Positions 40,050 to 52,100 of a stretch of 64,000 nucleotides of DNA are shown piece by piece. The DNA lies in NCBI GenBank assembly GCA_016647705.1, contig CM028328.1, positions 1,040,001 to 1,104,000 of the forward strand, read 5' to 3'. The notes below the pieces were generated by a model. That model saw nothing but the letters and a program-made list of their open reading frames with translations. It searched no databases and was not told the DNA's origin. Positions within the stretch are counted from its first letter, which is position 1. Each line of letters begins with the position of its first letter. The position numbers and the translations under genes are program-made. This DNA comes from Eucommia ulmoides (taxonomy: Eukaryota; Streptophyta; Magnoliopsida; Garryales; Eucommiaceae).

Positions 40050-42650
40050 AATTATGATTCACCTAAACCAAAACATGCTGACTAAATCAATTAGAGACAA
40101 AAATCAAACTTCAGTTGTACATTACAAATACTAAAACATTAGGAAATACAGTGAGATTAACAATCTTAATCTAATAAAAACACCCATTTTCTCATCAAAT
40201 TAGTACTAATAAAGTAAAGACAAAAGTCATCAATGCATTTTTCTTCAATTATGATGCTAGCGTGTCAATTAAACCAATTAGAGACAAAATTCAAACTTTA
40301 TGGCGTATATTGTAAAAATTAAAACATCCCAAAACACACCGAGATTGCACTCGAACTATCTTAACCGAATAAAAACACCCATTTTCCCATAAAAAATGGT
40401 AGTACTACTGAACATAACAATCATAAACAAAGCATTTTCTCTCAATTATGATGCACCTATTGTTATTATGACAATTGAGTTAGTGACCTAACATATCAAT
40501 TGAACCAATTGGAGATAAAAAATCAAACGTTAGGGAAAACATTGCAAAACCTAAAACATCACGGAACATAATAAAAACACACATTATCCCATCAAAATAG
40601 TACTAATTCACCAAACTAGATAACCTCAATTATGATGCACCAATTGTCATTTCGACAATTGAGATGTGACCCAAACATGTCGACTAAACAAATCAGAGAC
40701 AAAAATCAAACTTCAGGGAGTACACTGCAAAAACTAAAACATCACCGAAACGCACCGAGATTGCACTCGAACAATCTCAATCCAACAAAAACACCCACTT
40801 TTCCTCAATTATTAAAACATCACCGAAACACATCGAGATTGCACTCCAACAATCTTAACCCAGTAAAAACACCCATTTACCCTCAATTATGATGCACCTA
40901 TTGTTTGAGATGTGACCAATTAGAGAAAAATCAAACTTCAACGAGTACACTGCAAAAACTAAAACATCACTAAACACACCGAGATTGCACTCAACAGTTT
41001 AACCCAACAAAAACCCCCATTTTCCCTCAATTAGGTGAATTATTTGAGATGTGACCAATTGGAGACAAAAATCAAACTTCAGGGAATATATTGCAAAAAC
41101 TAAAACATCATGTAACACACCGAGATTGTACTCGAACAATCTTAACCCGGAAAAAACACCCATTTTCCTTCAATTATGATGCACCTATTGTTTGAGATCT
41201 GACCAATTAGAGACAAAAATCAAACTTCAGGGAGTACACTGCAAAAACTAAAACATCACGAAACACACCGAGATTGCACTTAGAACAATCTTAACCCAAC
41301 AAAAACACCCATTTTCCCTCAATTATGATGCACCTATTATTTGAGATGTGACCAATTGGAGAGAAAAATCAAACTTCAGAGAATACACTGCAAAAACTAA
41401 AACATCATGTAACACACCGAGATTGCACTCAAACAATCTTAACCCAACAAAAACACCAATTTTCCCTCAATTATGATGCACCTATTATTTCAGATGTGAC
41501 CAATTGGAGACAAAAATCAAACTTCAGGGAGTACACTGCAAAAACTGAAACATCACGTAACACACCGAGATTGTACTCGAACAATCTTAACCCAACAAAA
41601 ACACCCATTTACCTTCAATTATGATGCACCCATTGTTTGAGATCAAACCAATTAGAGACAAAAATCAAACTTTAGGAACTACACTGCAAAAACTAAAACA
41701 TCACGTAACACGCCGAGATTGCACACAGAACAATCTTAACCCAACAAAAACACCCATTTTCCCTCAATTATGATGCACCTATTATTTGAGATGTGACCAA
41801 TTGGAGACAAAAATCAAACTTCGGGGAGTACACTGCAAAAACAAAAACATCACGTAACACGCCGAGATTGCACTCAAACAATCTTAACCCAACAAAAACG
41901 CCCATTTTCCTTCAATTATGATGCACCTATTATTTGAGATGTGACCAATTGGAGACAAAAATCAAACTTCAGGGAGTACACTGCAAAAACAAAAACATCA
42001 CGTAACACGCCGAGATTACACTCAAACAATCTTAACCCAACAAAAACGCCCATTTTCCTTCAATTATGATGCACCTATTATTTGAGATGTGACCAATTGG
42101 AGACAAAAATCAAACTTCGGGGAGTACGCTGCAAAAACAAAAACATCACATAACACACCGAGATTGTACTCGAACAATCTTAACCCAACAAAAACACCCA
42201 TTTTCCTTCAATTATGATGCACCTATTATTTGAGATGTGACCAATTGGAGACGAAAATCAAACTTCGGGGAGTATGCTGCAAAAACTAAAACATCACGTA
42301 ACACACCGAGATTGTACTCGAACAATCTTAACCCAACAAAAACACCCATTTTCCTTCAATTATGATGCACCTATTGTTTGAGATCTGACCAATTAGTGAC
42401 AAAAATCAAACTTCAGGGTCTACACTGCAAAAACTAAAACATCACGAAACATGCCAAGATTGCACTCAAAACAATCTTAACCCAGCAAAAACACCCATTT
42501 TCCCTCAATAATGATGCACCTATTGTTTGAGATGTGACCAATTAGAGACAAAAATCAAACTTCAGGGACTACACTGCAAAAACTAAAACATCACAAAACA
42601 TGGCACTCAAACAATCTTAACCCAACATAAACAAACTTTCCCATCAAAAT
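40050..42650. repeat. 148-base tandem (satellite-like) array
   Basis: Twelve units have the anchor CAATTATGATGCACC (or variant) at 40884, 41028, 41171, 41320, 41468, 41616, 41765, 41913, 42061, 42209, 42358 and 42506, mostly 148-149 bases apart. Each unit also holds ACCAATTGGAGACAAAAATC, AACTTCAGGGAGTACACTGC, ACACCGAGATTGCACTC and AATCTTAACCCAACAAAAAC. Upstream (40055-40880) are longer, more diverged units of about 180-195 bases. The array stops about 0.5 kb beyond the DEK stop codon. No gene. Confidence 0.9.
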
Positions 42651-43165
42651 AGTAATAATTCACCAAACTAAAGATAACAATCATAAACAGTGCATTTTTA
42701 AGTGATCCCACTACACTAAAAAGTGGAGCATTTATTGGTTATGACATTACACAATTAAGAGGCGGCCCCAATAGAAAAAGTGAACATACCTCCAAAACAA
42801 CTGACATACTAGAATGATTGCGCGTGGCTTGTTGTCTCCCCTTCAACAAATTCATACCCCTGTCCACAAAGGGTTAGTTCAACAAAACATGAAAACAACC
42901 TAGTAATTAATGGGTTTTTTTTTTTTTTTGTTCTTTGTTTCATGTAATAACTAAGAAGCTGCAAGCAATCCTGCAGATAGAGATAAGCAAAACAACTAAC
43001 TTTATCTGTGACTGTAAGACTAATTATAAATTACAAACTCACAAAAATATATATAGTCTACAGAGTAAAACAGAGAGAAATTATAAGCTAATAAAGGGAA
43101 AAGGGAGAGAGGAGGAGTTGAAGTGTGTGTCCATACTCCTTTTTTTGTTCTTTTTAGGGTTAAAA

Positions 43166-46100
43166 TCAGGCCTTGAGGCCTTGGCCAGAAGGTTTTGGTT
43201 CGTCTTTTTCACCGTCTCCTCCTTCTTCCTCGTCGTCTCCTTCATCAGCTAGTTTTGTAAGCTCTTCCTGGATCATTAGCTTTACTGCAGCCTTTCGCGG
43301 TGTGAGATCCGTGTTGAAGCGCTTAGCTGAAAGGAGAGCAATTGAGAGAACAAACGTTAGTATGAAACCGTTTTCTATTTTAACAGGATTCCTTTAAAAA
43401 AGGAACAGTTTTCAGCTAACGCTGATATTACAACCGTCGTTCAATATATAACCATAGGGGTTTGACACTTAATACCGCCAATGTTTGACCAATATCTCAC
43501 TTTGGCCCGTGGTTTCAATTTGAAAATATTTCACCTTCAAGTTTCTTAATCATCCCACTACAGTTCAAGTTATTATCCCAATTACAGTTTTGAACAGAAA
43601 ACAATTGTTTGCCATGTACCTAACTGTTTTTATGAGGCTTTATAGGAAATTCTATCATGCTCTTCCATCCCATTCTCCTTCCCGCCAAAATGATCAGAAA
43701 TATATATATGTAACATAATATGTAGAGAGAGTCAGAAAGAGCTTATTGACTGTTTATCGTCCAAAATTGTAATTAGTAATTGATTTCGACAAAAGTGAGA
43801 TGATTATGGAACTTCAAGGTAAAGTGTTTAAATAGCAACTATGGGGGGCCAAAGTGAAATAATGGTCAAACTTCAGGAGTGCAATTGTCGAAGCCCCTTA
43901 ACTGTACTAGAACTATTAGAAGCAAAAAGATTTGAAGTTTTTTAACAAAGAAGTCCGCAAAATTAGAAACAGAGTTTGATTATCGTGAAGAACACCAAAC
44001 GGAGCCCATAGCACCATAGTCTACAAAGGAACTACCATGAGACAAAGGAGCTACCATGAGCAATTATATACATCTCATTTTGCTTATTTAAGGTAGTGTT
44101 TGGAATCTGGAAATTGAAGTTTCGAAAATAGAACTGGAAATGAAAGCATAGTAATTTCAAGATTTAGGGTGCATTTGGGTGAAGGATTTCAAGAGGATTT
44201 TATGTGGATAACGAATTTCAGAAATTCAAAATTCATTGTTTGGCTAGTTCAAAAAGGAATTTACAAAATTCAATGGAATTTCAAAATGGGATTTAGAGGG
44301 GCGTAAAATGACATCTGAAAATACATCCTAGAGACATGTTATTTGTAAATCGTTCATAACGATGTATACCTCTCCATCTCGAAATTAAATTACATCAATA
44401 AGATTCCAATTTCAAAAATATAACAGAACAAAGAATTTGCAAATGAATGGATTTTAAAATTCAAAGTTTCAAATCCCATAATTTCTTAGTTTTATGAATT
44501 TCTCAAATTCCTTGTCCAAGCACACTCTGAGGTTGCATTTGGGTAAAAAGGATTTGATAAATTCCTGAAATTTGTAAATGATGGGATTTCAAAATTTTGA
44601 ATTTTGAAATCCCATCATTTAAAAATTTCTTGTTTGAATAACTATTTTAGATGAAGAATTTGATTGCGTAATTTCATAATTTACTTGTTTGGATAGGTAA
44701 GTATTTGTACGCAAAATTTGAAAACCATTAAATTTTAATAATAGAAAATGTAAAAATATACCAAATAATATAATTTTTATTTTAGTAATTAATAGTCTCA
44801 TACCTATTTTAATAATATAATTTTCATAATATAATTTTAGTAATATCATTTTAATTATAATATTTTTATACCTATTGTATCCCTATGTTACAATTTTAAT
44901 TATACCTATTAGGAGAAGTGAAATCCCTTTTTAGAGAGATTTGAGACAACACCTGCTTCGAAAGGATTTAGAAATTCCATTTTCCTCCTTTAAAATTCCA
45001 TTTTATAAATTTAATTGGTTTTACAAATCCCTTTTAGTTAGTACCCAAACAAGGGATTTTTGAAAAAGAATTTGTGAAGCTTTTCAAAGAGAAATCCCTC
45101 CTTGAATTACCTTACTCAAACGCAACCTAGGATGTGTTAGGGTAAGGTATTGGAAGAAGATATTCCATTTCAAGAAGAGATTTGTAAATTTTTCTTAACA
45201 AAATACCTTATTCAAATACCTTCGTAGCAAAATACCTTCTTCAAAATATCTTCTTCACTTTGAAATTCCTTTTCAAAGTGAAATCCCTCCTTGAATTACC
45301 TTACTCAAACGCAACCTAGGGTGTGTTTGGGTAAGGTATTGGAAGTAGATATTTCATTTCAAGAAGGAATTTGTAAATTTTTCTTAACAAAATACCTTCT
45401 TCAAATACCTTACCCAAATGCACCACATATATGGGTTCATTTCCACCTCCCAATTCCGATGTGTTAATTCCACGCAACCAAACACATCCTAAATCCTTTT
45501 TCTCAGGCTACCCAATGAATGAACTATTTTCGGGCATTCACTAAATGCAACATAATGCAATTTTCCCAACAAAACTAGAACGAGTATATATTAACAAACA
45601 CTTTTTTTTAAGTTTGTATGCACAATTTTCATAAAGCCATTCTCGTAACGCATTCTATAAATTGAAAGGAGGTTTTTATGAGTACATACCGAGTTGCTTC
45701 AGAATGTCGGTGAAGGTTGCCTGGAAAATGAATCAAGAATTACAAATGTCATATAAACAGGTGCAGAAGAACTAAACATGAAACACATTTGCTGAGGCAA
45801 GAAGCTAACTATCGGTTTTGACCATTGACAGAATAGTTTTAAAGAAAAATAAACTTTGTATTATTAAAATAAATTAATTAATTAATTAATAACATGCAAC
45901 CCAACTACCGACAAAGTTAAAGTTACGTCCACTTACCGTGTTGAAGTCAACTACTTTAAGAATCTCACATATTGCATTCCTGAGCTTATCGTCACTTGGC
46001 CTTAATTTATCCGCTTTAGGCTTATCCTTACTTTTAAGCACCTTTTTCCCTTCAATAAACACAGAATTCTTCAGAATAATGACTCAGGTGAAGATATTAT

Positions 46101-49100
46101 CCCCATTTCATGAAAAATACCATCTCAGAACAAATTTATATTCAACGAAAGGGCAAATTACATTTTTGGTCCTCGTAGTTTTAGCAATTAGTCCAATATC
46201 ACCCCTCAAGTTTGTTAATCGAGTCTATTTGGTCCTTCGTTTAAAAAGAAAAACCATTGGAATGGATAGAAAAGGATATCACATTATTAGAACACCTCAG
46301 CTGCACAAACCCATCCTAACCCCCATCATCACAATTACCAATAACCACCAGTGTATGGCTTGAACTTGTTTTAAATACTGTTAAAATATCCAACTCAAAA
46401 AAATAACCAAAAAAGATATGGGGTGTCAAGTGCAAATCAATTTACAGTCTTTTCCGTCTATCCTAGCAATTCTTTAATAGGAGAACCAAATAGACTCTAT
46501 TTGCAAAGTTTAAGGGATAAAATTGTTTTATTTCAAAGTTGGAGGACTAAATAACTTGGCAAAACTACGAGGACCAAAATGTGATTCGCCCTTAAAAAAA
46601 AAACATTTTTTCTGACTTAGTACAATATGAACCTCAAAATAAATTTGGATTTATGAAAAAAGGAAGAGAACAATAATCCATTACTTACCAGCTTTCTCTT
46701 TTGAAGACGATTTCTTTGGAGTTGAGGACTTCTCCTTCACCACCGCTGCAGCATTTTTCTTTTTACTTGAGGTTGTCTTTGGACTTGCATCACTATCACT
46801 ATCCTCAGACAGATTTGATGAGGACTTCAATGGAGCCTTTTTAGGAGCACTGCTTGATTTCTTAGCAGTCTTACTTTTCTTGGTTACTGGCTTCCCAGCA
46901 GATTCCTTTGTCGATGATCTTTTCGATTTTTGTTTCTTTTTTCGCTTCTCATCCTCGGACTCTTCGGATTCAATTTCATCATCCATACTTTCAGGTTCCT
47001 GGGCCATATCATCATCAGATTTTTCGGGAACACCATTCACATTTTCCTCGTGTTCATGTTCTTCTGTATGTTCTTCCTCCATCTCATCTTCAGTTTCAGA
47101 TGTACCCTTTTTCGTATCTCCCCCTTCAGCTGCACCCTCACTCGTTTTTTTGCTCTGAAAAACCAGCACGCAAAAATAAATAACTGTGAGAGAAAATTGA
47201 AGCCCTTTAAATTGGAATTCACAGAAACTGAAAAATAAAAAAGGCTTGAATCCTCCTGTGGTTGTGTGACTCTGTTTGCATGCACATCTCACATTCAAAA
47301 TGATGTCATCCTTCGATTTCTGCACCCCCAAAATGTTGGAGCAAAAGGCCCATGGGAGGATCATGGAAGAGTTGAACTAGAGCCACTCTTCATTATGGAA
47401 GGAATTAATGGAGTTAAATAGATCATGACATATTTTAAAATTTGAGATATTTTTCACAATTGGATGGTGGGGACATTCCAACCGTTGATTTCAATTTTGT
47501 TGAGAAGCTATATAACAAACTCTCAACAAAACGTTTTTTCATGATTAATGTATTTAACTGACTATAGGATATTCAAGATTAATGAATTGAATTAAAATTA
47601 GAGCCTTTAGGCACGGGGTAGATACTAGTACTCCATAATGGGTGATTAAACATTTTGATTCAGAATTTCAACTATGGACACTATCAAGTATCAAGGGTAT
47701 ACCTTTGAGCGTTTTGAAGAATTACTCCCAGACATTGATGGAGTTCCTTTCCCAGACGGGCCAGACCTCTTCCGCTTCTTCCCCTTACTTGACTGGAAAG
47801 CAGATTTTAACATATTAAGCTCAAAAAAGCTAACAAACTTCTTTGCGAAATTTGTGTTTTAAGTAACAGGGTAAGTGAACCTGCTCTTTTTCGGAAAGCA
47901 ACTCAGAGGAGGTAGCATGGGGGGCCTCCAAAAAGTCAAACAGCTTTACTACAATATCCTCCTGCATGCATGATGAAACTCTTCAAACTGATTTGGTGTA
48001 TATAGTTAGGTATATGTATAATATATACATATAGGAATATAATTTAAAGCAAAATAGATAAGGGTGTTATGAATAGGAAGAAATATATCAACAAAAAATT
48101 AACTAGTATCATAAATACATGGCATAATTTAACACAAATGAACAAAATTAATGATATCCTTAGATAATTTGACACAATTTTTAAAAATATTGAGTGAGTT
48201 AGTGTGAAAACGCATCTGTAAGTATGCGCATCTAATTGAGGTATTGGAGGAGGAAAAATAACAATACCACCTAGCATGAAAATTGCATCAAGACTGTGAT
48301 TGGTTACTGGTTGGCAAACGTCAATGCTCCAGACTCAATTTTTAGTCCCTACATGTGGCAGTAAGATGTCAACAAACCTTCTTTGTAGTAGTCTTCACAA
48401 TTGGTATATCTAGCAGATCGCAGAGCTCCAACAATTTCTCTTTGACACACTTGTCAAGTTTTTCTTTTACTTTCATCTTTTGCTTTTCCTGCAATCGAAA
48501 AAAAAATTAAATAACAGAAGGTCATAAATACCCATATGCGACAGATACAAGTGGAGCCCAAGGGGAAATCAAGCCACCCTAAACTTCTGAGAATTTTTAC
48601 TTTCAAGTTTTACCCCCATATTTTTAGGGAGGAAATCTATTAAAAACTTGAAATTTTACATAAGCTCCCTCTAATTTTTAGAAATATTCAGGAGGAGCCA
48701 CCCACCCACCCCAAAAAATCAACTTCGCAACCAATTTTATGGATCGGCTGTTGGTATCCGTAAAACGCACAACCTTGCAATCGTGTGTGAAACCTAGTCT
48801 TCCATAAATAAATACTACACCTAGTATTTTAATTACCTTTTGAAAAGAATAGACATAATTCTTGTTATGTATAAAAATTTAAACATAGCTTATCAAATAA
48901 CAAAATAATTACCTCGTCTTTTTCGTGCCACACAAATCCTGAAAACCGTGAGATGTTATTCTTGAACTGAGCTGCCTGCAAAATTCAAGATTGTCAAACA
49001 GTAAACAAGCATAATATTACAGAAAAATGACATATGAACCAACCACAGAACTTCTAGTTCTCTGAAGCTGACCAAAAATTGATAAATTATTTTTATTTCT

Positions 49101-52100
49101 ACTCATAATAAGAGGTTAAGGAAAATTCACAAGTTACAGCCAAAACAGCATACTAACGTATACACCCTGTAACGACATGTTTAAGTGCAACAACAAAAAA
49201 TACAAAACAAAGATGCACTGAACAGACATATCTTATTAAAATACAGCCGACATATGTTTAATTTGGTAGCAAAATTGCAACTGAACAGGAGAAAGCACAA
49301 CAATTCAAAGACTATAAGCATTCAAAGAATCCGCGATTGGCTGTGTTCTTTTATACATCTATGACATGGCATCATATCACTTTCCTAGGACCAATTCAGC
49401 TAAGTTTCAGATCAGAAAGCTAGATATTGTTTCTGGGTGTCCTGGATGCTCTCCGCATCCCCAAATCCTATTTTGTTGTAGGTTGTGCCTTTAATTGTGA
49501 CTGGAGATCTGTACCTTAGAGAAGATTGGTGCACCAACGGTAGGAGTATGGTTTTCTTCTCCTAGTAGCCAAATAACTTTGGTTCCTTCTCCTAGAAGCT
49601 AAATAACTTTCCAAGTCCGGAACTAGAATCAGAGATATGCATAGGGTTCACAAGTGGAAAATGATTTTGTTTATACCGTGCAATTATGTTTAGCACACCA
49701 TCATAAGATTTATGTCTTCCTATCTCTCAAGGGTTTTGAGAAGCTTCTGCCTATGCTTATCCAAGCTCGGGCTTGCACTTCTTAAGATGCCAGCCTTCAT
49801 CGGTCTCTCTTGTTATAACACCCAGTTTTGGTAGTGTATGTTTAGTAGACAATTTGACTGCAATTCTTCAAAATTATGAGTGTTTTTCTGTTTGTTCATC
49901 GGGCAAATATTTTGCTCCTTATTTGCTATCAATTTTATTGATCAGAAGAACTACATTTTTAACTATCACAGTAAAAGTTGACATGGAAACCCTTCATCAT
50001 CCACCTCACCTTTCCTCTCCTTCCAAAGAGGACCGTATGAAGTAACTTGATAGTATCATCGACCTTCCTCCTTGATAACTTGTACGCCACTGAAATGAAA
50101 AACAGTTTTCGGATAATGTCACTTGTATTGATTAATCCACTGGCATAAAGTACATCATAATAATCCATTTAATAAAAATACAGGGATGGGTAGAAATGCC
50201 ATAAATTTTTAATTACTCATATAGGTAGCATAGAGCTATATTCATAAGCACATTGAATCTCATGATAAGATAAAGCCTGTCAACAAAAAAGTGCCACTAA
50301 GTTTGCAAATGAAAAGGATACACCCCCAAAAAAAAATGAAAAAAGATCACTAAACAAAACATTCTGGAGAACTGCACTGGAAACAATCATGAAACAGTAA
50401 CTATTAACAAATTAAAGGACAATGACCAAATTCCAAATATTCACTGCTTACCCAATAGCATTCCTGATGAATCAGTTTCAAGCAAAGAGCAATTCTAGCA
50501 AAGAGAGACTTGGGAACTGACTGCCCTTATAAATAATAAATTTTTGGGTGAAACTAAACTTCAACACAAGATTTTATTGGAAAAATCAATTAAACAACTC
50601 AGCAGCCACCCAATGGATTCAACTGACATTCCGAAAAACTTATTCTTCCACCCATTCTAATTTGGTGATCAAAAATATTGAAAAGAATTAAGTTTTTTTA
50701 ATAAAAAGATATCCTATCTATGATAAAAACTTGAAAATGGGCTGATAGAAGGATACAAGTGCTTGATAGTTTTCTAACTGCTTCCAGTTTCTACCTAGTA
50801 ACAATGAAGATGTCATAGCAACCATAATTTTACATCTTCATGACATCAATCTTAATTAAGCATTAACTAATATTCTTTTTGTATATATCAGAAAGCAGGT
50901 GACAGAAGTACACCTATAACGGTAATAGGCGTCAATCGGCATCATGCCCTGCTAAATGACTCGGCAAAGAAAATAATATTTTGATTTGCTTAGTGCTAGA
51001 ACAGCAATAAACAGAGCCCCTTAACTGTATTCCATTTCAGATATCTAAATGGACATCGAGCAGAAGTACTGAAGATTTAAAACCAGAAACGCCACTATAA
51101 ATTTCAATAGTATATTTTTGTTAAGTGACTCCATGTCAAAGATAAGGGCTCTAATATGATGAGGATTAAAAAAGTATACAATGCAGCAAAGCCACCAATA
51201 CCCTTTTGGGGGCTAAGTAAGCAAAAGAGGCCAAATCTAAGCCCCCGTTTGGTAACCATTCCCATCTCAAAAATTCCCATCCCATTCCAACTTTTTTGGG
51301 ATTTCTGTTTGGGCATAGTGTTTGGTAAATTTTATTTCCGTTCCCATTCCATTCCAAAACTAGAATCCATCCCACTTTTTCCTTTAGAAATGAGAAACAA
51401 AAAAAAAATTGTTTCTATCTATTCCCATCCCATTCCCAACCAAAAAAAAGGCTTCGGCTTCGTCTACTCCGATCACCTCCATCACCTTTGTCCTCCATAA
51501 TCATCCTCCATCGCCTTCGTCTTTGCCTTCCTCCTTCTCCATCGTCTTCATCGTCGTCGTTCGCTCGTCATCGTTGTTCTTCGTGTTCGTCTGGTTCTTC
51601 GTCGTCGTTCGCTCGTCATCATTGTTCTTTGTCATCGTTGTTCTTCGTTGTTCCTTCGTCTTCGTTAATTTCGCTCGTCGTCATTGTTCTTCTTCGTCGT
51701 TCGCTCGTCTGCTTCTTGGTTCGAATTAGGATTTCAAAATCGGAATCGAAACCCAAATCGGATTTCAATTGTCGAAATGGTTTCGGTTTCAATTGGGGTT
51801 TAGGATTTCAATTTTGATTTTGATTGGGGGTTTAGGATTTCGATTTCAATTTCAATTTCAAGTGGATTTTAGAATTTCGATTTCGATTGGGGTTTAGGGT
51901 TTAATTGTTTGATGATTTCTTGATTGTGGTTTAGGGTTCATTCTTAAGTTCTTGGATAAAATCGTTACCAAATGCGATTCTATTCCCAGATCCCAAAAAA
52001 AATTGTCGTTACCGAACGTGATTTTGTTCCCAAGAAGGAAACAGAATTCTCATCCCATCCCATTCCACTGCATGGGATGGGCACAAAATGGTTACCAAAT

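Noticed and set aside
40050..42650. Regularly spaced repeats reminiscent of a CRISPR array
   Set aside because: The whole 148-base unit is repeated, without unique spacers, in a plant nuclear context; it is a tandem satellite.
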